NCBI RefSeq assembly: GCF_900499005.1
Contig: NZ_LS991316.1
Coordinates: 62,001-126,000, forward strand
DNA from: Actinomyces culturomici
Lineage (GTDB): Bacteria > Actinomycetota > Actinomycetes > Actinomycetales > Actinomycetaceae
Length of the DNA: 64,000 nucleotides
Direction of reading: 5' to 3'
Below, piece after piece: positions 27,856 to 37,128 of the stretch (within the stretch, counting starts at the first letter, position 1; each line of letters begins with the position of its first letter). The translations under genes and the position numbers were made by a program. Below the pieces are notes generated by a model, which saw only the letters and a list, made by a program, of their open reading frames with translations, made no database searches and had not been told where the DNA came from.

Positions 27856-28677
27856 GTGCTCGGGTACAGGACAGTCTTCGAAATCGACGTTGATCGTTCC
27901 GCGACTATTTCGCGAAAAGAGGCCGTCGACGTCGTCTTGCGCGAGGTCTCCCAGTGGATCCGGGAGAAGAAGGGTGTAAGGGACATCGACACAATTCCGA
28001 GTTGGGAGGAGACTCCACTGTCCAACGGAGGACGGGCCATCTTCGGGAAGGGGAGCACTCCTTCGGGTGATGAGTACGGGAAATTCGTCTACTTTGATCC
28101 GCCGCAGGGGGACGAGCAATGGGTGACGACTCTCCTGGTGGGGGCTCGTCCGAAGGATCTGCACAAAGTCGTCGTCTCTATCGAATTGGATGTGCCCGAA
28201 GATCCTACGAGGCCGGGCTCCCCGCGCTTCGCGAATCGCCCCTTGCTCGTGAAGAACATCTTGGATGGATTCGCCTGCTTCGACATGGGCGTCGAGATCT
28301 CCGACGATCCGATCAGAGTCCACGACGAGGAACAGATCGAAGCCTTCCTCAACGCTTTGGAGGATCCGGGACGACGAGGTCTGATCATCGCGTGCGGAAC
28401 CGACGGGAGTGTCGAAGAGTCCGAATGGTGCGGGATCCTCGATGAGATCACTTCCGAGTGCTCGGGTCAGGCCTCGGTGTTCCTCCTCGACGCGCCGATG
28501 ACGGAACGCTACAACGCGCATCCTCGTGTCTCGGAGGGACATCGCCTGCGTCCTTACTCGATCCGCACGTTCAAGCCGGGCGTTCGACTCGGTGCGCCCG
28601 AGGACGGTCTTCGTCATCGATTTCTTGCGCCGGCGACGCTCCTTTCGAAAAGGAAGGGCGAGCTGAAGGCATTCTAG
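27856..28677 (+). CDS. Unknown accessory protein, N-terminal part before an in-frame TAG
   Basis: The 273-residue frame starts at GTG 27856, chosen because GGGAAGGAGCG precedes it; an upstream frame to 27706 overlaps the pseudogene. The protein begins LGYRTVFEIDVDRS and has mixed alpha/beta character with motifs RRGLIIACGTDGSVEESEW and APMTERYNAHPRVSEGHRLRPYSIRTF. I do not recognise the family. The frame ends at TAG 28675-28677, but the same frame continues without another stop to 30075, and the residues just after the TAG (GRLCRIHALEVPQDRYVRRLDAF) look like normal protein. It may therefore be one ~740-residue protein interrupted by a nonsense codon. Confidence 0.6.
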   Translation: MLGYRTVFEIDVDRSATISRKEAVDVVLREVSQWIREKKGVRDIDTIPSWEETPLSNGGRAIFGKGSTPSGDEYGKFVYFDPPQGDEQWVTTLLVGARPKDLHKVVVSIELDVPEDPTRPGSPRFANRPLLVKNILDGFACFDMGVEISDDPIRVHDEEQIEAFLNALEDPGRRGLIIACGTDGSVEESEWCGILDEITSECSGQASVFLLDAPMTERYNAHPRVSEGHRLRPYSIRTFKPGVRLGAPEDGLRHRFLAPATLLSKRKGELKAF

Positions 28678-30075
28678 GGGAGACTCTGTCGGATTCATGC
28701 GCTCGAGGTACCCCAGGACCGCTACGTTCGGCGCCTCGACGCCTTCGCCTCTGCGGAACTTGATCGTGCGATGTTCCGGACCGATCATCCGTTAAGGGCG
28801 TCGGCGCCCGAGGCGGTTCCGGAACGCGAAGGGGCCTCCCCGAAGGGGGCTACCCCCACGCGGAAGCGGATCCCAGGGGCGAAGCAGGAGCTCGTGGGTC
28901 CCGACGCCTCGGCCTCCTGGAAGGAAAAGGTGTCCACCACCGAAGGAACGGATGCTGAGGCCCAGAAGGATCGCAAAGGCGCGCCCTCGCATCGAGAATC
29001 CGCGGCGGCATCCGCTTCGAAGTTCCCTGCACGATCACTGTCTCCACGTCCCGTTTCCGAAGCCTCGACGCCCCAAATGCGACGCATTTCGGCTATGCCC
29101 GTTCCGAACACGCCGCCTGTCCTCTCTCCTACTCCTCCACTTCCGCTTGTTCCTGCGAACGACGAGAGAATCGAGCGGATCGAGAACGAGAACGAGCGCT
29201 TGACGCGGGAGGCCGCCGAGAACGCTCAAAGAACCGACGCGCTTCTGAGCCGCATCGACGAACTCGCTCGGCGCTTCGATGAACATGAGGCGCGCTTTGA
29301 GGAGATCGTCGCTCGCCGGCTCGCCGAACAGGGCGACCAGGACCTCGAGAGGTTCCAGGATCAGGCTGACGAGTACGAGGACCGGATCAGCGGCCTCCGC
29401 GAAGAACTCGAGTACGCCACCCTCGAAATCGAAGAGGGGAAGAAGGAGACCGAGCGCGCCGAGAAGAGGAAGCGCGAAGCGGAGTATCGACTCAAAGAGG
29501 CCCAGCGGCTCCTCAAAGAGAATGGCCTGAATGCGTCCGCGAGCTACGCGTCGCCGCATGACCCCTACTCCGACTTCGAGATCAACAGCTGGGAGGAGTT
29601 GAAGGTCTTCTTCTCCGATGCCTTCACGCATCTCGTGCCTCCGCAGGATTGGAAGCCGACGTTCGAACTTGAAAGCCAGCCGGAGTCAGCTGCTTGGCTG
29701 CGGACCACCCTCACGATTCTCAAGACGCTCGATGAGTATGCCGCTTTCAGGAATACGAAGGAAGGGCGGAGCTTTCGCGGGGATCTTAAGAAGTACCTGA
29801 CCGACGATGCTTCCGCGGGCCGACACGTCTTCCCCGTCGAGAGATACCGATCCGCAGAGTCGAGGACGACAATGAGCCAGTGGGGCGGGGAACGCGACTT
29901 CAAGGTCCCCACGGAGATCTCGTCTTCGGGATGGCTCTGCATGCTCAAGCACGTCGAGATCCAGACCCGGGGCTCGATCAGCCCGCGCCTCTACTTCGAG
30001 GATCGAACCGCGGACCTCGGCCAGGTCGTCGTCGGCTACATCGGCCGCCATCTGACGAACACGAAGACGAACTAG
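28678..30075 (+). CDS. Unknown accessory protein, C-terminal part with long coiled coil
   Basis: This is the continuation of the frame of 27856-28677 after TAG. If translated on its own, ATG 28771 gives 434 residues. It contains a Pro/Ser/Ala-rich linker, a long coiled coil at nt 29160-29530 (ERIENENERLTREAAENAQR ... EEGKKETERAEKRKREAEYR), and a globular C-terminal domain beginning near FEINSWEELKVFFSDAF and ending RLYFEDRTADLGQVVVGYIGRHLTNT. No ribosome binding site is evident before 28771, which supports the broken single-gene reading. Codon use and GC are lower than in lysS next door. Function unknown; such coiled-coil accessory proteins occur in defence regions, but nothing here proves that. 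Confidence 0.6.
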   Translation, partial: GRLCRIHALEVPQDRYVRRLDAFASAELDRAMFRTDHPLRASAPEAVPEREGASPKGATPTRKRIPGAKQELVGPDASASWKEKVSTTEGTDAEAQKDRKGAPSHRESAAASASKFPARSLSPRPVSEASTPQMRRISAMPVPNTPPVLSPTPPLPLVPANDERIERIENENERLTREAAENAQRTDALLSRIDELARRFDEHEARFEEIVARRLAEQGDQDLERFQDQADEYEDRISGLREELEYATLEIEEGKKETERAEKRKREAEYRLKEAQRLLKENGLNASASYASPHDPYSDFEINSWEELKVFFSDAFTHLVPPQDWKPTFELESQPESAAWLRTTLTILKTLDEYAAFRNTKEGRSFRGDLKKYLTDDASAGRHVFPVERYRSAESRTTMSQWGGERDFKVPTEISSSGWLCMLKHVEIQTRGSISPRLYFEDRTADLGQVVVGYIGRHLTNTKTN

Positions 30076-30156
30076 GCGCCGCCCTCGTCGATGATCTCGG
30101 ACCCGCCCGGACGAAGGGCGGGAAACCGCCTTCCGCCCTGCCGCTACGATGGACGC

Positions 30157-31749
30157 GTGACTGACGTGAACACGAATGCCCCAGCCCCCGAAGCGGACGA
30201 CGCCCCCGAGCAGGTCCGCGTCCGCCAGGAGAAGCGCGCGAGGCTCCTCGCCGAAGGTCGCGAGGCCTACCCGGTCGTCCTCGCGATCGATTCCACCATC
30301 GCCGAGGTCCGCGAGAAGTACGCGCACCTCGAAGCCGGCGAGGAGACCGAGGACGAGGTCGGCATCGCCGGCCGAGTGATGCTCGCCCGCAACGGCGGCA
30401 AGCTCTGCTTCGCGACCCTCATGGACGGCGCGGGCAACCGCATTCAGGTGATGCTCTCGGCGGCGGAGGTCGGGCCCGAGTCGCTCGCCCAGTACAAGGC
30501 GGACGTCGACCTCGGCGACCACCTCTTCGTCCACGGCCGCGTGATCTCCTCGCGCCGTGGCGAGCTCTCGATCCTCGCCCGCCCGGGCACCGCCCCCGCC
30601 GGTCTGTTCACCCCCGGCATCGCCGAGGGCGATCCGGTCCCGGCCTGGGAGATCGCGGCGAAGTCCGTCCGCCCCCTCCCGAAGACCTACACGGCCGAGG
30701 ACGGCACCGAGATGAGCCTCTCGGAGGACATGCGCGTGCGCCGTCGCTACCTCGACATGATCGTGCGGCCGGCTGCCCGCGACATGGTTCGGATGCGCGC
30801 GAACGTCGTGAAGTCCCTCCGTCAGTACTTCGACGAGGCGGGGTTCATCGAGATCGAGACCCCGATGCTTCAGAACCTCCACGGCGGCGCGGCGGCCCGC
30901 CCGTTCTCGACGCACATGAACGCGTACGACACGGACCTCTACCTCCGCATCGCTCCGGAGCTCTTCCTCAAGCGCGCGGTGGTCGGCGGCGTCGACAAGG
31001 TCTTCGAGATCAACCGCAATTTCCGCAACGAGGGCGCCGACTCCTCGCACAGCCCCGAGTTCACGATGCTCGAGGCGTACGAGGCCTACGGCTCGTACGA
31101 CACGATGGCCCGCCGTACGCGCGAGTTCATTCAGAAGGCGGCGCGCGACGCCCTCGGCACGGAGGTCGTCGCCCTGCCCGACGGCTCGACCTACGACCTG
31201 TCCGGTTCGTGGCGCGAGATCTCGATGTTCGAGGCGACCGCCGAGGCCCTCGGCCGCGAGTTCACGGTCGACACGCCGCTGCCGGAGCTCGTGAAGATCG
31301 CCGAGGAGCTCGGCGAGGACGTCGCGGACCACTGGGGCCCGGGCAAGGTCGCCGAGGTGATCTTCGAGGCCGCGGTCGGCGACGACCTGTGGGAGCCGAC
31401 CTTCGTCCGCGACTACCCGGAGGACTCGAGCCCGCTCACGCGCGGTCATCGCACGAAGAAGGGCGTCGTCGAGAAGTGGGACCTCTACGTCCGCGGCTTC
31501 GAGCTGGCGACCGCGTACTCGGAGCTCGTCGACCCGGTGATCCAGCGCGAGCGCTTCGAGGCGCAGGCGCTCGCGGCCGCGAACGGCGACCCGGAGGCGA
31601 TGGTCCTCGACGAGGACTTCCTCATGGCGATGGAGTACGGCATGCCGCCGGCCGGCGGTATGGGCATGGGCCTCGACCGCCTGCTCATGGCCCTCACCGG
31701 CCAGGGAATCCGCGAGACGATCACGTTCCCGCTCGTCAAGAAGCTCTGA
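30157..31749 (+). CDS. lysS: Lysyl-tRNA synthetase, class II
   Basis: The 530-residue enzyme charges tRNA-Lys. It has an N-terminal OB-fold anticodon domain ([23 protein letters not shown]) and the class II core: motif 2 [29 protein letters not shown] and motif 3 [13 protein letters not shown]. Start GTG 30157 is chosen because TACGAT-GGACGC-GTG places a -10 box six bases upstream and no Shine-Dalgarno is present, so the mRNA is probably leaderless. The 80-bp spacer before it contains a CCCTCGTCGATG element copy at 30082. Confidence 0.97.
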   Translation: MTDVNTNAPAPEADDAPEQVRVRQEKRARLLAEGREAYPVVLAIDSTIAEVREKYAHLEAGEETEDEVGIAGRVMLARNGGKLCFATLMDGAGNRIQVMLSAAEVGPESLAQYKADVDLGDHLFVHGRVISSRRGELSILARPGTAPAGLFTPGIAEGDPVPAWEIAAKSVRPLPKTYTAEDGTEMSLSEDMRVRRRYLDMIVRPAARDMVRMRANVVKSLRQYFDEAGFIEIETPMLQNLHGGAAARPFSTHMNAYDTDLYLRIAPELFLKRAVVGGVDKVFEINRNFRNEGADSSHSPEFTMLEAYEAYGSYDTMARRTREFIQKAARDALGTEVVALPDGSTYDLSGSWREISMFEATAEALGREFTVDTPLPELVKIAEELGEDVADHWGPGKVAEVIFEAAVGDDLWEPTFVRDYPEDSSPLTRGHRTKKGVVEKWDLYVRGFELATAYSELVDPVIQRERFEAQALAAANGDPEAMVLDEDFLMAMEYGMPPAGGMGMGLDRLLMALTGQGIRETITFPLVKKL

Positions 31750-31784
31750 GGCGGCCGGCGGCCCGTCCGTCCGGCGTCGCACAG

Positions 31785-31818
31785 CAGTGCCCCGCCCTCT
31801 CACGAGGGCGGGGCACTG
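31785..31818 (+). terminator. Perfect 15-bp hairpin after lysS
   Basis: CAGTGCCCCGCCCTC-TCAC-GAGGGCGGGGCACTG, between convergent lysS and the kinase gene; likely bidirectional. Confidence 0.88.
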
Positions 31819-31881
31819 CGCGTCATCGAGGGGAACGACTCGGTGTCGCAGACCCGAGGAGCGCCAGAGCGCGGCCCGGTC

Positions 31882-32535
31882 TCAGCTCGCGCCGGTCTCC
31901 GGGGCGCTCGTGCGCGCGCCCTCCGCGGACTTCGCGGCGGCGATGAGGGCGGCCTCGGCCTCGTCGAGGCTCGCGACGGGGCGGCATCCGCAGTCGATCC
32001 ATCCGCGGACCATCTTCGGCTCCTGGCGGGCGAGGTGGATGCCGCGGACGACGAGGACGTGCGGGGCCTTGCGACCCTCGCCGAGATCGCGGAGGAAGCG
32101 GAACCACATGTTCCGCAGGGGGCTGCGCGCGATGCAGATCGCGTCGGCGAGCACTCCCGCCTCGCGCAGGTCCTCGACGAGGGTCGAGGCGAAGACTCCC
32201 TCGGCGATGAACACCTTCTCCTCGGGGTCGAGGGCGAAGCTGCGCTCCGCGGTGCGCCGGTTCGTCGGGATGTCGTAGATCGGGATCGTCGCCGTCCCCG
32301 TCGTGCAGAGCTCGATGAGGGCCTCGAGCGCCTGGTCGCGGTGCCAGGACGCGGGGTCGTCCCAGTCGATGAGGCCGGTGGGGAAGCGGGGCATCCCCTC
32401 GTCGGTGTCGTCCTTGTAGAAGTGGTCGAGGGAGAGTGAGCGGATTCCGGTCCTCGTCGACAGCGATGTCTTCCCCGATCCGGACGGTCCGGCGAGGACG
32501 ATGACGCGGGCGCGGGGCGCGGGGGACGGGGCCAT
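31882..32535 (-). CDS. Uridine-kinase-like P-loop protein
   Basis: The 217-residue protein has Walker A GPSGSGKTS at residues 16-24, followed by LSLDHFYKDDTD, FPTGLIDWDDPASW and IPIYDIPTNRRTAERSF, the order seen in uridine kinase and phosphoribulokinase-like enzymes, and VFIAEGVFAS as the next core strand. It probably phosphorylates a nucleoside or related small molecule; the exact substrate is unproven. Start: TATCCT-GTCATTC-ATG on the minus strand indicates a leaderless transcript. The C-terminal 20 residues are an Ala/Ser tail. Confidence 0.8.
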   Translation of the reverse strand: MAPSPAPRARVIVLAGPSGSGKTSLSTRTGIRSLSLDHFYKDDTDEGMPRFPTGLIDWDDPASWHRDQALEALIELCTTGTATIPIYDIPTNRRTAERSFALDPEEKVFIAEGVFASTLVEDLREAGVLADAICIARSPLRNMWFRFLRDLGEGRKAPHVLVVRGIHLARQEPKMVRGWIDCGCRPVASLDEAEAALIAAAKSAEGARTSAPETGAS

Positions 32536-32667
32536 GAATGACAGGATACGACCGGCGCGCGTCCGTCATGCGCACGCGGTCGATCGACGAGGGCGGCCCC
32601 TGATTTTCAGGCCCCGGAGAAAATCGGATAGACTCGACGCGACGAACGAGCGCTGAAGGAGCGGGCG

Positions 32668-33402
32668 ATGGGAACGGCGAAGGACGGCCAGGAACCGCCG
32701 TCGGCGACGACCGCGAGGAAGCGGACGAAGGGTCGTCCCCCGCGCATCGACGCGGAGAAGATCGTTGAGGCCGCGCGCACCCTCCCGCCCGAGCGGGTGA
32801 CGATGCAGGGGGTCGCCGAAGTCCTCGGCGTCGATCCGACCGCCCTCAACTACCACGTCGGCGGGCGGGCCGGATTCATGCGCCTCGTCGCCCTCGACCG
32901 GGCGCGGACGGCCGCCGCTCGCTTCGCCGCCGAACCGACCGAGGGGCCGTGGGACGAGCGCCTGCGCGCCTTCGCCGTCGCGATGCGGACCTCGATCGGG
33001 TCGATCGGCCCGCTCGCCCCGCACCTCGAGTACGACTCCTCCGCGGCCTTCGCCTACATGGGGCCGATCGAGCGGATCCTCGAGGCTCTCGTCGAGGCCG
33101 GCTTCGACCTCGAGACCGCGGCGCGGGCGCTCACGCTCGTCGCCCACGCGGCCGTCCACGCGGGAAAGGCCGACGCGCGGGCTCGCGCGCGCTCCGAGCG
33201 GGACGCCGGGCCGCATCGGGGCGGGACGAGCTTCCTCGCCTTCGCCGCGCAGTCCCCGGACGACTTCCCTCTGATCCACCGGCTCGTCTCCGGCGAGGTC
33301 GGCGGGCTCGCGCCGCGAGAGAACTGGTCGTCCGACCGCCAGTTCGACTTCGAGATCGACGCGATCCTCGCGGGCCTTCGCGCCCTGCTCGACGCCCGCT
33401 GA
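32668..33402 (+). CDS. TetR-family transcriptional regulator
   Basis: The 244-residue protein has a Lys/Arg-rich start, then a TetR-type DNA-binding domain (RIDAEKIVEAARTLPPERVTMQGVAEVLGVDPTALNYHVGGRAGFMRLV) and a C-terminal domain resembling TetR_C. GAAGGAGCGGGCG precedes ATG, and TAGACT near 32628 is a possible -10 box. It is divergent from the kinase gene and converges on lutC. The target is unknown; the neighbouring genes are candidates. A TCGATCGACGAGGGCGGCC element copy lies at 32582 in its upstream region. Confidence 0.85.
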   Translation: MGTAKDGQEPPSATTARKRTKGRPPRIDAEKIVEAARTLPPERVTMQGVAEVLGVDPTALNYHVGGRAGFMRLVALDRARTAAARFAAEPTEGPWDERLRAFAVAMRTSIGSIGPLAPHLEYDSSAAFAYMGPIERILEALVEAGFDLETAARALTLVAHAAVHAGKADARARARSERDAGPHRGGTSFLAFAAQSPDDFPLIHRLVSGEVGGLAPRENWSSDRQFDFEIDAILAGLRALLDAR

Positions 33403-33428
33403 TCCTCCTCCCCGTGCGGGAGACGCGG

Positions 33429-34091
33429 TCAGAGATCCTCGACGAGGACGACGACGAGCGTGCGCGGACCGTGGACCCCGTCGACGCGGACGAGCTCGAT
33501 GTCCGAGGTCGCCGAGCCGCCCGCGATCCACGTCGTGGGGCGCTCCGGGTGCTCGCCGAGGATCGCGACCGCCTGCGGCACGGTCGGCTGAACGGATGAG
33601 GCCGCGACGACGCACACGTGGAGGTCGGGGAGAAGCGTGAGGATTCGCCGCCCCTGATCGGGTCCGGCGTCGAGGATGATCGTCCCCGACAGGGAGACGG
33701 CCGTCCGCGCGCCGGTGACGACCGCGGCCGTCGCGTCGAGGACCTCCTTCGACAGGGGCTCGGCGGCCGAGTCGACGCGCAGCGTCCGACCCGATGCGCC
33801 GGCGGCCTCCTTCCACGCGTCGGGGAGTCCGGCGGGCACGACGACCGAGGCGGCCGAACGGGAGGAGAGTGCCTCGTCGATCGCGGCGGCGACACCGGCG
33901 AATGCGACCCGGCGGACCTCGACGTTGTAGTCCTCGAGCATCTCGACGAACTCGCCGAGGACGGGCGCGGACCCCGGCGCGTCGGCGCCCTCGACGCGAT
34001 AGTCGCGCGGCACCTCGGTCGAAGGCGCGAAGGGCTGAGAGGCGTCGCGGGCCGCCCGCAGGGTCGAGAGGATCGATTCGCGCGAGCTCAC
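33429..34091 (-). CDS. lutC: LutC, lactate-utilisation LUD-domain protein
   Basis: The 220-residue protein carries the LUD (DUF162) fold: AIDEALSSRSAASVVVPAGLPD, TAAVVTGARTAVSLSGTIILDAGPDQGRRILTLLPDLHVCVV and a C-terminal GGSATSDIELVRVDGVHGPRTLVVVLVEDL. LutC works with LutA and LutB in oxidising L-lactate to pyruvate. Start GTG overlaps the lutB stop (GTGA), so the three lut genes form one overlapping operon in the order lutA-lutB-lutC. Confidence 0.92.
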   Translation of the reverse strand: MSSRESILSTLRAARDASQPFAPSTEVPRDYRVEGADAPGSAPVLGEFVEMLEDYNVEVRRVAFAGVAAAIDEALSSRSAASVVVPAGLPDAWKEAAGASGRTLRVDSAAEPLSKEVLDATAAVVTGARTAVSLSGTIILDAGPDQGRRILTLLPDLHVCVVAASSVQPTVPQAVAILGEHPERPTTWIAGGSATSDIELVRVDGVHGPRTLVVVLVEDL

Positions 34092-35677
34092 AGCTGGGCC
34101 CCTTCCTCATCGATGACGGACCGGGCGGTCGCGGCGCCGGTCCCGGGATCTCGCTCGGCGCCCGAGTCGCTCCCACTCGCAGGGGACGCGGCCCCGGCCT
34201 CGTGAATCGCCATCCACTGGCGGAAGGTCTGCGCGGGCGGCGCGGGGACGTCGCGCGACGTCGACCACGCGGAAGCCGGCCACGGCAGCGAGACGATGCG
34301 CCGGTCGGAGCCCGCGAGGGCGCGGCCGATCGGCATGAGGCGTCCGGCCGCCCGCATGAGCGGACCGGAGGACATCGGCACCTTCGCCGCCGCCATCGCG
34401 AGGTCCCAGCCGGAGGGAAGCCCGCCGCGCTGCGCCTCGACGGCGCGATGGCGGAGCTCGACGAGGACCTCGGGGATGTTGATCCGCATCGGGCACGCCT
34501 CGAAGCAGGCCCCGCAGAGAGACGAGGCGAAGGGGAGCGTCGACCCCGGATCGGAGTGATCGAAGGAGCCGCGCAGCTGCGGGGTGAGGATCGCGCCGAT
34601 CGGCCCGGGGTAGACGGACTGGTAGGCGTGGCCGCCGACGTGCTCGTAGACCGGGCAGACGTTCATGCACGAGCCGCAGCGGATGCAGTGGAGCGCCTGG
34701 CGGCCGACCGGGTCGGCGAGGACCTTCGAGCGCCCGTTGTCGAGGAGGATGAGGTGGAACTCCTGCGGCCCGTCGCCCGGCGTCACTCCCGTCCACATCG
34801 AGGTGTAGGGGTTCATGCGCTCGCCGGTCGCGGAGCGGGGGAGGAGCTGGGCGATGACCTCGGCGTCGCGGTAGGTGGGGACGACCTTCTCGATGCCGAC
34901 GATCGAGATGAGCGTCTCCGGGAGGGTGAGGCACATGCGGCCGTTCCCCTCGGACTCGAAGACCGTCAGCGTCCCGGTGTCGGCGATCATGAGGTTCGAC
35001 CCGGAGATCGCGACCTTCGCCGAGAGGAACTTCTTGCGCAGGTGGGCGCGGGCGGCGGCCGCGAGCTCGACGGGCTCGTCGCCGAGGTCGGCCGGGGCGT
35101 CCCCCATGCGCGCCTTGAAGATCGCGCGGACCTCGGAGCGGTTGCGGTGGATCGCGGGGACGACGATGTGGCTCGGCATGTCGTCGGCGAGCTGGACGAT
35201 CATCTCGGCCAGGTCGGTCTCCCACGCGGCGATGCCGCGCTCGGCGAAGTACTCGTTGAGGCCGATCTCCTGGGTGACCATCGACTTCACCTTGACGACC
35301 TCGTCGACGCCCTTCGACGCGGCGATCCCATAGGCGATCGCGTTCGCCTCCGCGGCGTCGGCGGCCCAGTGGACGACGCCGCCGCGCGCCTCGACGTTGC
35401 GCTCGAGCCGTTCGAGGAGCTCGGGGAGCTCGCTCATCGCCCGGTTCTTGATCGCCGATCCCGCCGCGCGCAGGGCCTCCCAGTCGGGCATCTCGGCGAC
35501 GCGCAGGCCCCGCTTCGCGCGGATCGCGGAGGTCGCCTGCCCGAGGTTGCGGCGCATCTGCGTGTTGCGCAGCGTCCGGGCCGCGGCTTTCGGGAAGGTC
35601 TCGCCCCACTGGAGGGGCTGGCGCGGGGTCGGCGCCGAGGGCGACCATCCGCGCGCCGCATCCGTCCGTTCGATCAT
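34088..35677 (-). CDS. lutB: LutB, iron-sulfur lactate-utilisation protein
   Basis: The 529-residue protein has an N-terminal LUD domain (VVKVKSMVTQEIGLNEYF, ISGSNLMIADTGTLTVFESEGNGR) and two 4Fe-4S cluster motifs: CIRCGSCMNVCPVYEHVGGH and CGACFEACPMRINIPEVL. It passes electrons in L-lactate oxidation. Start ATG 35677 shares its A with the lutA stop (TGATG); GTG 35680 is an alternative. The C-terminal tail of about 50 residues is not part of the family core and contains two copies of the dispersed element (IHEAGAAS at 34189-34212 and VIDEEGAQL at 34095-34117), so the tail may have grown by insertion. Confidence 0.94.
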   Translation of the reverse strand: MIERTDAARGWSPSAPTPRQPLQWGETFPKAAARTLRNTQMRRNLGQATSAIRAKRGLRVAEMPDWEALRAAGSAIKNRAMSELPELLERLERNVEARGGVVHWAADAAEANAIAYGIAASKGVDEVVKVKSMVTQEIGLNEYFAERGIAAWETDLAEMIVQLADDMPSHIVVPAIHRNRSEVRAIFKARMGDAPADLGDEPVELAAAARAHLRKKFLSAKVAISGSNLMIADTGTLTVFESEGNGRMCLTLPETLISIVGIEKVVPTYRDAEVIAQLLPRSATGERMNPYTSMWTGVTPGDGPQEFHLILLDNGRSKVLADPVGRQALHCIRCGSCMNVCPVYEHVGGHAYQSVYPGPIGAILTPQLRGSFDHSDPGSTLPFASSLCGACFEACPMRINIPEVLVELRHRAVEAQRGGLPSGWDLAMAAAKVPMSSGPLMRAAGRLMPIGRALAGSDRRIVSLPWPASAWSTSRDVPAPPAQTFRQWMAIHEAGAASPASGSDSGAERDPGTGAATARSVIDEEGAQL

Positions 35678-36465
35678 CACGCTCCCACCTTCGTCGTCGT
35701 CTCCGGGGCCTCCCACGGCTCCTCGCGCGTGCCCGCGAGGATCTCCGCGAGGTGCATGACGCGCACGCCCGCCCGCTGACGCGAGAGGCCGCCGCCGATG
35801 TGCATGAGGCACGAGTAGTCGCCCGCGACGAGGACCTCCGCCTTCGTCGCGAGGACGTTCGCCATCTTGTCGGCGAGCATCGCCGTCGAGGTCTGCGCGT
35901 TCTTCATCGAGAACGTGCCGCCGAATCCGCAGCACGACTCCGCTTCGGGAAGATCGACGAGGTCGAGGCCCTCGACGCTCCGAAGGAGACGGTAGGGGCG
36001 GTCGCCGACCTTGGCGATCCGCAGCGAGTGGCACGTCGGGTGGTAGGTGGCGCGATGGGGGAAGTAGGCGCCGACATCGGTCAGCCCGAGGACGTCGACG
36101 AGGAGCTCGGAGAGGTCGTAGGTCCGTTCCGCGATGCGCGCGGCGCGCTTCGCCATGCCGGGCATCCCCTCGGATGCCGCGACCATCTCGGGCTGGTGGC
36201 GCAGCGATCCCGTGCACGAGCCGGAGGGGACGACGATCGCGTCCCATTCGCCGTCGAGGACGGGCTCGAAGGTCCTCACGTGATTCTCGATGAGGGGGAG
36301 GGCCTCGCGGAAGTAGCCCGTGTTGATGTGCATCTGCCCGCAGCAGCCCTGGGACTCGGGGAACACGACCTCGTGCCCGAGCCTCTCGAGGAGGTGGACG
36401 GTCGCCTGGGGCGCCTGGGGGAACATGAGGTCCCCGATGCAGGTGGCGAAGAGCGAGATTCGCAT
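35677..36465 (-). CDS. lutA: LutA, CCG-domain lactate-utilisation protein
   Basis: The 262-residue protein has two cysteine-rich (CCG) domains: FPESQGCCGQMHINTGY and EAESCCGFGGTFSMKN, with LFATCIGDLMFPQ and VVPSGSCTGSLRHQ providing the paired Cys residues. These bind an iron-sulfur cluster in the LutABC complex. It begins the lut operon. The 140 bp upstream contain a GCGGCCCCGGCCCCGTGAA element copy (36582). No GntR-type LutR is adjacent. Confidence 0.93.
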   Translation of the reverse strand: MRISLFATCIGDLMFPQAPQATVHLLERLGHEVVFPESQGCCGQMHINTGYFREALPLIENHVRTFEPVLDGEWDAIVVPSGSCTGSLRHQPEMVAASEGMPGMAKRAARIAERTYDLSELLVDVLGLTDVGAYFPHRATYHPTCHSLRIAKVGDRPYRLLRSVEGLDLVDLPEAESCCGFGGTFSMKNAQTSTAMLADKMANVLATKAEVLVAGDYSCLMHIGGGLSRQRAGVRVMHLAEILAGTREEPWEAPETTTKVGA

Positions 36466-36606
36466 GGACGTCCTTGTCGTCGTACCGGTGTCGCCTCGAC
36501 GATACGCCGATCGGGCGGGCGACCGCGGACTCGCCGTGGGAAGCCCCTCGACGAACGCCCCTCCTCGGTGCGCGGCCCCGGCCCCGTGAAGACGACCGTG
36601 GGGGCG

Positions 36607-37128
36607 TCAGAGGGCGGCGATCGGCTCCAGGTCGCGCATCATCCGCGTGTTGCCGAGGGTGTTCGGCTTGTAGGAGGCGAGGTCGAGGAACTCTTTCACG
36701 CCATCGTCGTGGGATCGGACCATCTCGAGGAAGGCGTCCTCGCCGACGGGCGTGCCCTCGATCTCGTAGAAGCCGTGGCGGGCGAAGAAGTCGACCTCGA
36801 AGGTGAGGCAGAAGACGCGGCGCAGGCCGAGGTTCTGCGCGCGCTCGAGGAGGCCGCGCAGGAGCGCGGAGCCGACGCCGTGGTGAATGAACTCCGGGGC
36901 GACGGCGAGGGTGCGGATCTCCGCGATGTCGTCCCACATGACGTGGAGTGCGCCGCAGCCGATGATCCCGTTCGTCTCGTCGTCGACGGCGACCATGAAC
37001 TCCTGGACGTCCTCGAAGTAGGCGATGAGCTCCTTGACGACGAGGATCCGCCGCATCGCGTAGGGGCGGACGAGGTCCGCGATCACCCGCACGTCCGTCG
37101 GACGCGCGTTGCGGATGTGGAAGGTCAT
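36607..37128 (-). CDS. GNAT acetyltransferase, N-acetylglutamate-synthase-like
   Basis: The 173-residue protein is a GNAT enzyme with IRNARPTDVRVIADLVRPYAMRRILVVKELIAYFEDVQEF, the core IAEIRTLAVAPEFIHHGVGSALLRGLLERAQNLGLRRVF and LTFEVDFFARHGFYEI. This pattern is that of amino-acid N-acetyltransferases related to ArgA, which start arginine synthesis by acetylating glutamate. No arg genes are nearby, so the assignment is tentative. Its ATG overlaps the stop of the SorC-type regulator (ATGA), so both are co-transcribed. Confidence 0.82.
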   Translation of the reverse strand: MTFHIRNARPTDVRVIADLVRPYAMRRILVVKELIAYFEDVQEFMVAVDDETNGIIGCGALHVMWDDIAEIRTLAVAPEFIHHGVGSALLRGLLERAQNLGLRRVFCLTFEVDFFARHGFYEIEGTPVGEDAFLEMVRSHDDGVKEFLDLASYKPNTLGNTRMMRDLEPIAAL

